A DNA stretch of 12,067 nt, taken from contig NZ_SMMD01000862.1 of the NCBI RefSeq assembly GCF_009711475.1, forward strand, positions 1 to 12,067. The letters run 5' to 3'. The position numbers and the translations under genes were made by a program. Under the pieces are notes generated by a model. That model was given only the letters and a program-made list of their open reading frames with translations. It searched no databases and had not been told where the DNA came from. This DNA comes from Fulvivirga aurantia (GTDB lineage Bacteria > Bacteroidota > Bacteroidia > Cytophagales > Cyclobacteriaceae). Of this stretch, positions 1-7,830 are shown piece after piece. The number at the start of each line of letters is the position of its first letter. Within the stretch, counting starts at the first letter, position 1.

Positions 1-462
1 CTACTGGTGCTAGCCGTAGCCTTTTCGGCATGTGACGATAACCGTCTTTATGAAAAAAATGTAGATTTTAACGAGCGAGTTTGGGTAGCGGATAGCGCGG
101 CAACATTTACCTTCAACATCGAAGATAGCGACCAGCCCTACAACCTCTACCTTAACATTCGAAACACAAATACCTACCCTTACCACAACCTTTACGTCAA
201 ATACGTATTTCAAGACAGCGCGAGCAGCCAGGTGATAAATGAGGAGCTGGTAAATAAGAATTTATTCAACGAAAAAACCGGTAAGCCATATGGCTCAGGC
301 CTGGGAGATATATTTTCTCACCAGTTTATCTTATTAGAAAATTATGAGTTTGAAGAGGCCGGAATATATCAGATCCAGCTAAAACAATTTATGCGTCAGG
401 ATACGCTTGAAGGTATCGTTTCGGCAGGCATAAGGGTAGAGAAAGCTCGCACCAATAATTGA
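1..462 (+). CDS. gldH: Gliding motility lipoprotein GldH (5' truncated by window)
   Basis: The frame is open from base 1 to TGA at 460-462, giving 153 codons with the true start upstream of the window. The first visible residues are hydrophobic and end in FSAC, a lipobox whose cysteine (bases 31-33) would be lipidated, so this is the end of a type II signal peptide. After it come CDDNRLYEKNVDF, an aromatic-rich stretch around YPYHNLYVKY, then GKPYGSGLGDIFSHQF and a closing QFMRQDTLEGI block. I recognise this order of motifs as the GldH family, which is restricted to Bacteroidota and is a lipoprotein needed for gliding and type IX secretion in Flavobacterium. Its length from the cysteine, about 140 residues, is normal. 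trkA follows after 43 bases with no terminator, so read-through is possible. The GldH identification is by motif memory, not by alignment. Confidence 0.85.
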   Translation, partial: LLVLAVAFSACDDNRLYEKNVDFNERVWVADSAATFTFNIEDSDQPYNLYLNIRNTNTYPYHNLYVKYVFQDSASSQVINEELVNKNLFNEKTGKPYGSGLGDIFSHQFILLENYEFEEAGIYQIQLKQFMRQDTLEGIVSAGIRVEKARTNN

Positions 463-505
463 TGAATGCGATAAACATTATATTTACAAGTCAGTTAGTA
501 TTGCC

Positions 506-1846
506 ATGAAAATAATTATTGCAGGAGCAGGAGATGTTGGATTTCATCTGGCCAAATTATTGGCTTTAGAAGAGCATGATATTGTATTAATTGACCGTGA
601 TATCGATCGGCTTAATCAAGCCTCCAGTAGTATCGATGTTGGAATAATAAAAGGAAACTCCACCTCTTATCACGTGTTGGAAGAGGCCGGAATTAAAAAT
701 TCAGACTTACTCATAGCCGTAACTTCTTCAGAAGAAACAAACCTTACCACTACGATAATAGGTAAACACCTGGGGGTAAAGAAAACTATTGCCAGAATAC
801 AGAATGTAGAATATCTACTGAATAAGGACAAACTCGATCTCAAAGAGCTTGGTATCGATGAGATAATCTCCCCTGAATCACTTGCTGCCAAAGAGATAAA
901 AAGGTTACTCAAAGAGGTAGCTCTCACTGATACATTCGATTTTGATGAAGGTAAGCTTTCATTGGTTGGTGTAACCATTGATGAGCAAAATGAGCTTAAA
1001 GGAAAAACTTTGATCGAAGCGGCTCATTTAAATCCTAATCAAAACTTTGTAACCGTAGCGATTTTAAGAGAGAATAAAACCATCATTCCTCATGGAGACA
1101 ATAAATTTGTTGAGGGTGATCACGCATATTTTATCGCTCAACCCGATGGGGTTGACAGAGTGCTTGAACTTAGCAGAAAAAAGAAGCAAGAGATAAAAAA
1201 CATTATGATACTTGGTGGCAGTAAGGTGGGCTTCCACGCTGCTAAGAGGCTGAGTAGAAAGTATAATGTAAAGCTTATAGAAAGTGACAAAGAGAAGTGT
1301 TTTGAGCTAGCCGATCAGCTGAGAAACGCCATGGTAATTTGTGGTGATGGCCGGGATGTAGAATTACTCGAAGAAGAAGGCATACATGAAATGGATGCAT
1401 TTATTGCTGTTACCGGTAACTCAGAAACCAATATCATTTCATGTTTGGTTGCCAAAAATCACAATGTAAAGAAGACTATCTCATTGGTAGAAAACATCGA
1501 TTACATACACCTATCCCAAAATATTGGTGTTGATACGATGATCAACAAAAAGCTGATAGCCGCTAATTTTATTTTCAGATACATCCGTCAGGGTGAAGTG
1601 ATTTCTCTCACGAGTATTCACGGTGTTGATGCTGAAATTCTTGAATTTATTGTAAAAGCAGGATCTAAAATCACAGAGCGTGAAATTAAGGACCTTGAAT
1701 TTCCGAAAGGCGCTATCATTGGGGGAGTAGTGAGAAATGGCGTTGGGTATACTACCATGGGCGATTTTCAATTCAGGCCAAAAGATAGGGCTGTGGTATT
1801 ATGCCGCCCAACTTGTATTCATAAAGTAGAAGAGTTTTTTAAATAA
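506..1846 (+). CDS. trkA: Trk potassium uptake regulatory subunit TrkA
   Basis: TrkA is the cytoplasmic nucleotide-binding ring that gates the TrkH potassium channel subunit. The 446-residue protein has the duplicated RCK layout of long TrkA proteins. The first Rossmann RCK_N domain (about 1-135) carries the GAGDVG dinucleotide loop at 7-12 and the acidic end of beta 2 at D30/D32. A first RCK_C domain covers about 140-225. A second RCK_N domain (about 231-360) has the loop GGSKVG at 237-242 and E259/D261, and a second RCK_C closes the protein (about 365-446). The two halves repeat visibly: AVTSSEETN at 71-79 matches AVTGNSETN at 301-309. The ATG at 506 is chosen because MKIIIAGAG is the canonical N terminus. 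trkH starts 31 bases after the stop, so the two are almost certainly cotranscribed. Nothing looks damaged. Confidence 0.96.
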   Translation: MKIIIAGAGDVGFHLAKLLALEEHDIVLIDRDIDRLNQASSSIDVGIIKGNSTSYHVLEEAGIKNSDLLIAVTSSEETNLTTTIIGKHLGVKKTIARIQNVEYLLNKDKLDLKELGIDEIISPESLAAKEIKRLLKEVALTDTFDFDEGKLSLVGVTIDEQNELKGKTLIEAAHLNPNQNFVTVAILRENKTIIPHGDNKFVEGDHAYFIAQPDGVDRVLELSRKKKQEIKNIMILGGSKVGFHAAKRLSRKYNVKLIESDKEKCFELADQLRNAMVICGDGRDVELLEEEGIHEMDAFIAVTGNSETNIISCLVAKNHNVKKTISLVENIDYIHLSQNIGVDTMINKKLIAANFIFRYIRQGEVISLTSIHGVDAEILEFIVKAGSKITEREIKDLEFPKGAIIGGVVRNGVGYTTMGDFQFRPKDRAVVLCRPTCIHKVEEFFK

Positions 1847-1877
1847 TGAGAATGTCTGCTACTAATACAGCACATCT

Positions 1878-3332
1878 ATGAAGTTTAACTTCAGACTCAT
1901 AGCAAATATACTGGGGCTGCTCATCATGCTGAATGGCGCTTTTATGTGGCTTTGCCTGCCATTCTCCATCTACTATCGAGAAAGCTTTTGGCACATGGGT
2001 CTGGCTGGTTTTATTACAGCTGCTTCGGGTGGAGTAATATGGCTGGTTACCCAAAAAGATAAAAATAAAGAGCTCAAAAAGAGAGATGGCTACTTAATTG
2101 TAACCTTAGGTTGGCTGAGCATGTCATTCTTCGGAACATTACCCTTTCTCCTATCAGGTGCTATCCCAAATTTCACAGACGCCTTTTTTGAAACGATATC
2201 AGGTTTTACTACAACAGGTGCATCTATCTTATCAGATATAGAAAGTCTACCAAAAGGTATTCTTTTCTGGCGTAGCCTCACACAGTGGATTGGCGGTATG
2301 GGTATAATTGTATTAGCAGTCGCTATACTTCCACTTTTGGGTATTGGTGGTATGCAGTTGTTTGTAGCGGAAGCCCCGGGAATCTCCCCAGACAAGATGA
2401 AACCGCGAATTAAAGAAGTGGCTAAACGACTATGGCTCATCTACCTGGGTCTTACATTTGCCGAGTGTATTCTACTCATGTTTGGAGGCATGACCTTCTT
2501 TGATGCTATCAATCATTCCCTCACTACTATGGCAACCGGTGGTTTTTCAACTAAAAACACCAGTATAGCTCATTACAATTCAGCCTACATACAATATGTC
2601 ATTATCATATTTATGTTTTTGGCCGGCACCAGCTTCACGATGACTTATTTCGGCTTAAAAGGTAAGTTTAATAAAGTATGGCAGAATGAAGAGTTTAGAA
2701 ACTACCTCATTTTATCTGTAGGTTTATCGATTTGCATTGCCTTCTTTGTATTCTCTGCACAATGGGAAGGCTTTGAAAAATCCTTTAGAGATTCACTTTT
2801 CCAGGTAGTATCTATTATTACCACCACTGGTTATGTAACTGCAGACTATACCGCATGGGCTCCATTCCTTACTGTAATATTCTTTCTGCTCATGTTTACC
2901 GGTGGGTCTGCTGGCTCAACAGCCGGGGGCATTAAAATCGTAAGGCATACACTTCTCTTTAAAAATAGTTTCCTGGAGATGAAGAGACAGCTACATCCTT
3001 CTGCGGTCATACCTGTAAGGCTCAATGGCAAGGCAGTGAGTGGAGAAATCACCTACAATGTGTTGGCATTTGTAATGATTTACGTTCTCGTTTACGGTGT
3101 TGGCGTTTTCTTAATATCATTTACTGGTGTAGATTTTGACACGGCCCTGGGCGCTGTAGCTACGTCACTCGGTAATATCGGACCTGGCTTGGGTAGTGTT
3201 GGCCCTGTTGATAATTTTAGTGCTATTACGCCTTTTGGTAAATGGCTTCTCGCCATACTTATGCTACTCGGTAGACTTGAGCTATTTACGGTACTGATGC
3301 TCCTCAACCGTAATTACTGGAGCCGATATTAA
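1878..3332 (+). CDS. trkH: Trk potassium uptake channel subunit TrkH
   Basis: TrkH is the inner-membrane potassium-conducting subunit partnered by TrkA. At 484 residues with about ten membrane helices plus re-entrant loops it has the usual length. The fourfold selectivity filter is visible: TTTGAS at 111-116, ATGGFS at 219-224, TTTGYV at 315-320 and GNIGPG at 432-437. The glycine-rich intramembrane gate loop follows the third filter at 342-353 (GGSAGSTAGGIK). The C-terminal GRLELFTVL at 465-473 is a family hallmark. The N terminus begins MKFNFRLIANILG with the first hydrophobic helix directly after, supporting this ATG. It lies 31 bases behind trkA. Its stop codon abuts the phased TTAACA array that precedes the next gene, so the next gene may be separately controlled. 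All filter glycines are present, so the protein should be functional. Confidence 0.97.
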   Translation: MKFNFRLIANILGLLIMLNGAFMWLCLPFSIYYRESFWHMGLAGFITAASGGVIWLVTQKDKNKELKKRDGYLIVTLGWLSMSFFGTLPFLLSGAIPNFTDAFFETISGFTTTGASILSDIESLPKGILFWRSLTQWIGGMGIIVLAVAILPLLGIGGMQLFVAEAPGISPDKMKPRIKEVAKRLWLIYLGLTFAECILLMFGGMTFFDAINHSLTTMATGGFSTKNTSIAHYNSAYIQYVIIIFMFLAGTSFTMTYFGLKGKFNKVWQNEEFRNYLILSVGLSICIAFFVFSAQWEGFEKSFRDSLFQVVSIITTTGYVTADYTAWAPFLTVIFFLLMFTGGSAGSTAGGIKIVRHTLLFKNSFLEMKRQLHPSAVIPVRLNGKAVSGEITYNVLAFVMIYVLVYGVGVFLISFTGVDFDTALGAVATSLGNIGPGLGSVGPVDNFSAITPFGKWLLAILMLLGRLELFTVLMLLNRNYWSRY

Positions 3333-3334
3333 TT

Positions 3335-3372
3335 TTAACAAGTCCTTAACACTTCTTAGGATTTCATTAACA
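3335..3372 (+). promoter_or_regulatory. Phased TTAACA hexamer array, candidate response-regulator site
   Basis: Four hexamers lie in the same orientation: TTAACA at 3335-3340, TTAACA at 3346-3351, TTAGGA at 3356-3361 and TTAACA at 3367-3372. Starts are 11, 10 and 11 bases apart, one DNA turn each. From family knowledge, direct repeats of this kind are how dimers of the PhoB/PhoP (OmpR-type) regulators bind, and TTAACA at 11-base spacing is close to the Bacillus PhoP box. A weak -7-like element (TAGCTTG, 3394-3400) sits about 20 bases beyond the last repeat, so the array would cover the -33 region as expected for an activator. Which regulator binds is inference. Confidence 0.45.
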
Positions 3373-3417
3373 CTAACCTGCTCAAATAAACCATAGCTTG
3401 TAAACAAAAACAACGCT

Positions 3418-4254
3418 ATGAAATTTATTCTATGTATCGCAGCTATTATCATTAGCTCACAGACCTATTCTCAAGAAAATCAAAAGCTATTAGGCCCAAC
3501 ATCAAAGAAGGTCTTAGCAGATGCTAACAACTATATGTGGTATCAGAAGGAGTATGACGCGTACAAAATCGATGAAAGTTATTTACCAACTAATAAGGGT
3601 GACATCAATATAAAAATCTTCTTTGGGTCCTGGTGTGGAGATAGCCAAAGAGAAGTTCCTCGATTTATCAAAGTATTAAAAGATTCAGGGTTCAAAACCA
3701 GTCAATATGAATTAATTGCTGTCGATAATACCATTGAAAGCTACAAGCAAAGTCCATCAGGAGAGGAGAAAGGCCTTAATATTTATCGGGTTCCTTCTTT
3801 TCTAGTCTATCGTGGTGAGAATCTTATCGGTAGAATTATTGAAAGCCCCGTGAACACACTTGAGCAGGATTTATATCAAATTATATCTGGTAAAAATGAT
3901 TATTCTCCGCGTTATAGCTTCACGTTGGATTTAGACAATAAACTTGAGCAAAACCATAAATACCTGAGCAAGACATTAAAGTCTACAGACCGGACCCCAA
4001 GGTTAGAATCTCAAAGTGAGATGCTTAGTTATGCGCTATCAAAGTGGTCAAACCAGGAATATGATAAGGCCATTACGGCCCTAAAATTTAACTTGAAAGT
4101 ATTTCCGGATTATCAATATGCTCATAAATATTTAGGCTACATATACCGCGATATGGGAAAAGAAAAACTTGCATTCAAGCACTTTAAAACCTATCACCAA
4201 CTTAATCCAGAGGATGCCGCCATAAAAGATTTGTTGGCAAATAGAGATAACTAA
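3418..4254 (+). CDS. Secreted thioredoxin-fold protein with C-terminal TPR repeats
   Basis: The 278-residue protein starts with a cleavable-looking signal peptide (1-18, hydrophobic core ILCIAAIIIS, probable cut before Q19), so it should act in the periplasm. Residues about 45-160 form a thioredoxin-like domain: the strand IKIFFGSWCGDS places the active-site motif WCGD at 72-75, and VPSF at 125-128 supplies the cis-proline. The usual CxxC is reduced to C73-G-D-S76, so the mature protein has only one cysteine; the other cysteine (C6) is in the signal peptide. About 200-268 reads as two TPR units (for example the one ending in LNPED), suggesting a protein partner. Its role may be monothiol redox chemistry or chaperone-like binding rather than dithiol exchange (inference). 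It is the last plus-strand gene before the convergent terminator and may be controlled by the phased repeats upstream. I cannot assign a specific name. Confidence 0.8.
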   Translation: MKFILCIAAIIISSQTYSQENQKLLGPTSKKVLADANNYMWYQKEYDAYKIDESYLPTNKGDINIKIFFGSWCGDSQREVPRFIKVLKDSGFKTSQYELIAVDNTIESYKQSPSGEEKGLNIYRVPSFLVYRGENLIGRIIESPVNTLEQDLYQIISGKNDYSPRYSFTLDLDNKLEQNHKYLSKTLKSTDRTPRLESQSEMLSYALSKWSNQEYDKAITALKFNLKVFPDYQYAHKYLGYIYRDMGKEKLAFKHFKTYHQLNPEDAAIKDLLANRDN

Positions 4255-4276
4255 GCCGACAGTCTTCTAAAATCAA

Positions 4277-4308
4277 AAAAGGCGTTTGAGATATCCCAAA
4301 CGCCTTTT
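4277..4308. terminator. Bidirectional intrinsic terminator
   Basis: A perfect 12-base inverted repeat, AAAAGGCGTTTG (4277-4288) and CAAACGCCTTTT (4297-4308), encloses an 8-base loop. Each strand ends in a T run, TTTT after the plus-strand stem and six T on the minus strand (from the A run 4275-4280). It sits between the convergent stops of the thioredoxin-fold gene (4254) and secDF (4328) and can end both transcripts. Confidence 0.93.
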
Positions 4309-4327
4309 CTATTAAATAAATGATTAT

Positions 4328-7300
4328 TTATTCTGTTATCTTCTTCTTATCTAAATCAACCACTACTGGCGATGCGATGAATACAGAAGAATAAGTACCT
4401 ACTAAAATACCTACTAACAGAGCAAAAGAGAATCCTCTGAGTACTTCTCCACCGAATATGAACAGAATCAATACAACGATTAAAGTTGTTACTGATGTGA
4501 TCATCGTTCTATTTAAGGTGCCATTAATAGCTATGTTAAACACTTTTAATCTATCAGTGCTGGTTCCTAAGTTTAGGTACTCTCTTATTCTATCAAATAC
4601 AACCACGGTATCGTTAATAGAGTAACCTATAATCGTAAGTAGGGCAGCTACAAATACCTGGTCAACTTCGTATTGAATACCCAATAGACCAGCAATTGCA
4701 AAAGCAGAGAATACAAAGCAAGTATCGTGTACCAAAGCTATAATAGCTCCTGTACTGAATTGCCATTTTCTAAACCTTACAAAGATGTAAAGGAATATCA
4801 CTATGATTGAGAAGATACCTGCCTCCAATGAAGCACTCTTAATATCATCTGCAATGGTAGCACTTACTTTAGACTTACCTGTGATGGTAAAGTGATCTGC
4901 ATCTACCTGCTCAATAGACTCTACATAAGACTGACCTGTAAATGATTCTACACCACTGATCAAAGCAGCCTGTACTTTAGCATCCGCCTCATCAGTTTCG
5001 TCTTCTACCAGGTAAGATGTAGTTACTTTAATGGTATTGTTTCCACCAAAGTTTTTAACCTCTGTACCTCTGTTCTCAAAGCTTTCACCCAAAGCAACTT
5101 TCATATCAGTAGCCTCAATTGGCTGCTCAAAGCTCACCACATAAGATCTACCACCTTTGAAGTCAACACCAAGATTTAGGCCCTGAATAGCAACTAACGA
5201 AAGACCAATGGCAATGAAAATAGTAGAGAAGATGTAAGCCATTCTTCTCTTACCCATAAAGTCAATATTTAGGTTAGCCAATAGACCAGATGAGAATGGT
5301 GTTTTGAATGATACCTTACTATCATCACCTTTTTTGGTAGTCCACTCAACCACAACTCTCGTTATATAAACTGCAGAGAAGAATGAACAAACAATACCAA
5401 TCATTAAGGTGATAGCAAATCCTTTAACTGGTCCCTGACCTAAAACGTAAAGTATAACTGCAGTAAGGAAAGTAGTTACGTTAGCATCAACGATTGAGCT
5501 AAATGCTTTTTTGTAACCCATGTTAATCGCCTCCCGAAGCTTGACCCCGTTTCGCAATTCTTCTCTAATTCTTTCGAATATAAGTACGTTGGCGTCAATG
5601 GACATACCAATGGTAAGAACTATACCTGCAATACCCGGTAGTGTAAGCGCAGCGTTGAACTGAGCCAAAATACCTGTAATGAAGAAGATGTTGAATACTA
5701 ATGCTACGTTGGCCACGAGACCACCTTTAGCATAGTAAGCAACCATGAAAAGCACAACAATTGCAAGACCAGACACAATTGATACGATTCCCTGCTTCTG
5801 AGCAAGTTTACCCAAGGTTGGTCCTACATACTCATCTTCCACAATTCTCGTAGGAGCAGGAAGTGAACCCGCTTTAAGAATATTTGCTAAATCCTTAGCT
5901 TCTTCAATCGTAAAGTTTCCGGAAATCTGAGAGTTACCGCTAGGTATTTCACCGTTTACACCAGGAGCTGAATAAACTTTGTCATCTAATACGATAGCAA
6001 TTCTACCTCTTGGGCTTTTGCTTGCTGCCTCAGCAGTCATTTTTCTCCACACTCTTGTGCCTAAAGCATTCATTTGCATACTTACGGCAGGTCGAGACAA
6101 CTGATCTAAATCCTGACGAGCGTCTGTAATTACTTCTCCGGTTAATGCAGCTTCGCCACCACGGCCAACTTTCACAAAATTTAATTGTAATAACTCATCA
6201 CCAGTTTGTTCGTTTACTGTCGGCTTTACATCCCAAAGAGCCTTAACATTTCTTGGCATTAAAGATTTTACGTCAGATCTTCTAAGGATCTCTCCTATTT
6301 TACCTGTATCTCTTACACTATAAATCAGACCGCCTTGTGCTTTTGTAAGTGCAAAAAGAGGAGAAACCTGAGTGTTAGTTAATGAATCTAATTGGTTTTG
6401 AGTAGTATCCTCCTCAACAGCAGTAGTGTCTGTTTCTACTGTTTCGTCATCTGCTGAAAGTAAGTCAGATAAGCTTTCTTCAGATTGATCAGCTTCTTCA
6501 AGTGCTTCTTCTACAGCAGCACCTTCCAACTGACGGTTAGCAGCCTGCTCTTTTACAAGCATGTCATTAATAGCAATCAGGTTGTTGTTGAGCTCATTTA
6601 TCTCTACAACTTCCCAAAACTCTAACTTCGCTACACCTTGTAATAGTTTTCTTACCCTTTCAGGGTTGTCAGCACCTGGTATTTCGATTTGAATTCTACC
6701 GGTACCCTGCAACTTCTGAATGTTTGGTTGTGAAGTACCAAACTGATCAATTCTGGTTCTTAAAATGATAAAAGAACGATCAATTGCGTCATCAATCTCT
6801 TTATTGATAACCTCCATCACTTGATCATCGCTATCACCACGGCTTATTCTCCCTCTGTTAGAAGCTGTAGCAAATATGTCTGCCAAAGGCTTGTCAGTTA
6901 AGCTTGCATAAGACTCGTAGAAAAGCTCGCCAAATCTTGACTGGCTGTCTTTTCTTTTTTCCTGAGCCATCTGTATAGCTTTTATTAAATCAGGATTTTC
7001 GCTGTTACCACTCAAACCTTTGATAATTTCTACTGGTGATACCTCTAATACCACATACATACCACCCTGAAGGTCAAGACCGAGGTTAAGCTCAGTTTCT
7101 GTAACTTCTTTGTAAGTATACTCTAAACCAAAAAGGTTGTATACAGGTAAATTCCAGATAGAATCCAGATAAGCTTGTTTCTTTGTAAGATCAACTACAC
7201 CACTCTCTGTCGTGGCATAAGTGACCGCGTCTTTTTGTATCCCTCTAGAAACAAATGTAAAAGAGAGGTAATACACGCATAGTAATGTAATTACTACAGT

Positions 7301-7330
7301 CAATAAGACTACTGCACCTTTATTTCGCAT
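4328..7330 (-). CDS. secDF: Fused protein translocase subunit SecDF
   Basis: SecD and SecF are joined in one 1000-residue protein, as is usual in Bacteroidota. This inner-membrane RND-like factor uses the proton gradient to pull proteins out of the SecYEG channel. The order is: TM1 (7-27), SecD signature LNLGLDLQGG (81-90), large periplasmic P1 region to about 500, five helices (about 515-659) with the signature GMSIDANVLIFERIREE (575-591). The SecF half follows: TM (697-715), LGVDFKGGRSY (720-730), the periplasmic P4 region to about 830, and five helices (about 836-988) containing DTVVVFDRIRE (907-917). The membrane aspartates of both halves (D579 and D907) are present, so proton coupling should be intact. 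The P1 region carries an acidic, base-free low-complexity stretch at 267-329. The ATG start precedes an ideal signal-anchor helix. Its 3' end uses the shared terminator. Confidence 0.97.
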   Translation of the reverse strand: MRNKGAVVLLTVVITLLCVYYLSFTFVSRGIQKDAVTYATTESGVVDLTKKQAYLDSIWNLPVYNLFGLEYTYKEVTETELNLGLDLQGGMYVVLEVSPVEIIKGLSGNSENPDLIKAIQMAQEKRKDSQSRFGELFYESYASLTDKPLADIFATASNRGRISRGDSDDQVMEVINKEIDDAIDRSFIILRTRIDQFGTSQPNIQKLQGTGRIQIEIPGADNPERVRKLLQGVAKLEFWEVVEINELNNNLIAINDMLVKEQAANRQLEGAAVEEALEEADQSEESLSDLLSADDETVETDTTAVEEDTTQNQLDSLTNTQVSPLFALTKAQGGLIYSVRDTGKIGEILRRSDVKSLMPRNVKALWDVKPTVNEQTGDELLQLNFVKVGRGGEAALTGEVITDARQDLDQLSRPAVSMQMNALGTRVWRKMTAEAASKSPRGRIAIVLDDKVYSAPGVNGEIPSGNSQISGNFTIEEAKDLANILKAGSLPAPTRIVEDEYVGPTLGKLAQKQGIVSIVSGLAIVVLFMVAYYAKGGLVANVALVFNIFFITGILAQFNAALTLPGIAGIVLTIGMSIDANVLIFERIREELRNGVKLREAINMGYKKAFSSIVDANVTTFLTAVILYVLGQGPVKGFAITLMIGIVCSFFSAVYITRVVVEWTTKKGDDSKVSFKTPFSSGLLANLNIDFMGKRRMAYIFSTIFIAIGLSLVAIQGLNLGVDFKGGRSYVVSFEQPIEATDMKVALGESFENRGTEVKNFGGNNTIKVTTSYLVEDETDEADAKVQAALISGVESFTGQSYVESIEQVDADHFTITGKSKVSATIADDIKSASLEAGIFSIIVIFLYIFVRFRKWQFSTGAIIALVHDTCFVFSAFAIAGLLGIQYEVDQVFVAALLTIIGYSINDTVVVFDRIREYLNLGTSTDRLKVFNIAINGTLNRTMITSVTTLIVVLILFIFGGEVLRGFSFALLVGILVGTYSSVFIASPVVVDLDKKKITE

Positions 7331-7369
7331 GTTATTAAGTTTATAAAATTTGGTTTTGTACTAATTAAG

Positions 7370-7391
7370 AGCAGGCAACCAGCAGGTTACC
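7370..7391 (-). repeat. Small tandem repeat forming a hairpin upstream of secDF
   Basis: Two adjacent 11-base units, AGCAGGCAACC and AGCAGGTTACC on the plus strand, match at 9 of 11 positions. On the minus strand the same bases give GGTAACC-TGCT-GGTTGCC, a 7-pair stem with one G-U pair and a 4-base loop. It lies in the 91-base gap between the 122-residue gene and secDF. No good T run follows, so it is not a convincing terminator; it could be a leader structure or a weak attenuator. Confidence 0.35.
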
Positions 7392-7421
7392 CAGAAATTG
7401 TTGATAAGAAAGGGTGTACTT

Positions 7422-7790
7422 TTATGGCGCGTTGGGAGAAATTATGAGCCTAAAAAGTGCTTTAAAATAAGAATTGAAGTCTATTTTCTGATCTACGTGA
7501 TCTGCTACAACTTCAATTACATTATGATAAATGTTTGTAATGAAATGTAATCCCTGAGAAAGGGTAACTTGTACAAAAGATGAAACGGCAACCTGACTGA
7601 TAGTTGCTAACTCTTGATTCTCATCATCAGAATCATTGGTAGGAATTTCTGTTTCAATGCTTTTATCTACCTCTGATAATTGTGTGTAAGTAAATGACTG
7701 AGAGCAAAGTATGGCCAATGCAGCCATCACTCCGAGAGCAATGGATAACCATTCTTTAATTACTGTCGATCTATTATTCACACTTTTCAT
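7422..7790 (-). CDS. Small membrane-anchored or secreted protein of unknown function
   Basis: I do not recognise this 122-residue protein. A basic N terminus (MKSVNNRSTVIKEW) is followed by one hydrophobic segment at about 14-30, which is either a membrane anchor or a signal peptide with possible cleavage near S30-S32. Then comes an acidic linker (about 40-61, including NDSDDENQE), a semi-hydrophobic stretch (61-84) and a C-terminal part rich in aromatic and hydrophobic residues (FNSYFKALFRLIISPN). The bulk is probably periplasmic. The ATG at 7790 is supported by a well-matched promoter immediately upstream. It sits 91 bases before secDF on the same strand, and that gap has no strong terminator, so cotranscription with secDF is plausible. 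Codon use and base composition look like those of its neighbours. It is probably a real gene because signal segment, promoter and operon position agree. Confidence 0.65.
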   Translation of the reverse strand: MKSVNNRSTVIKEWLSIALGVMAALAILCSQSFTYTQLSEVDKSIETEIPTNDSDDENQELATISQVAVSSFVQVTLSQGLHFITNIYHNVIEVVADHVDQKIDFNSYFKALFRLIISPNAP

Positions 7791-7800
7791 TGTAGGGCTA

Positions 7801-7830
7801 CAAATGTAGTGATATTCGATTACAAATCAA
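7801..7830 (-). promoter_or_regulatory. Bacteroidota-type promoter for the 122-residue gene
   Basis: Read on the minus strand, TTG (7828-7830) is followed after exactly 19 bases by TACATTTG (7801-7808), a perfect match to the Bacteroidota consensus TTG-N19-TAnnTTTG. Transcription should begin a few bases further on, near 7794-7798, only about 4 to 8 bases before the ATG at 7788-7790, so the message would be almost leaderless. Confidence 0.7.

Noticed and set aside
493..505. Possible promoter element TAGTATTG just before trkA
   Set aside because: It has one mismatch, no -33 TTG at the right distance, and would leave almost no leader; read-through from gldH is simpler.
670..978. Minus-strand open frame inside trkA
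   Set aside because: Shadow of the trkA reading frame; serine-rich composition, no start context or family motif.
2090..2440. Minus-strand open frame inside trkH
   Set aside because: Antisense shadow of the channel gene with no plausible protein features.
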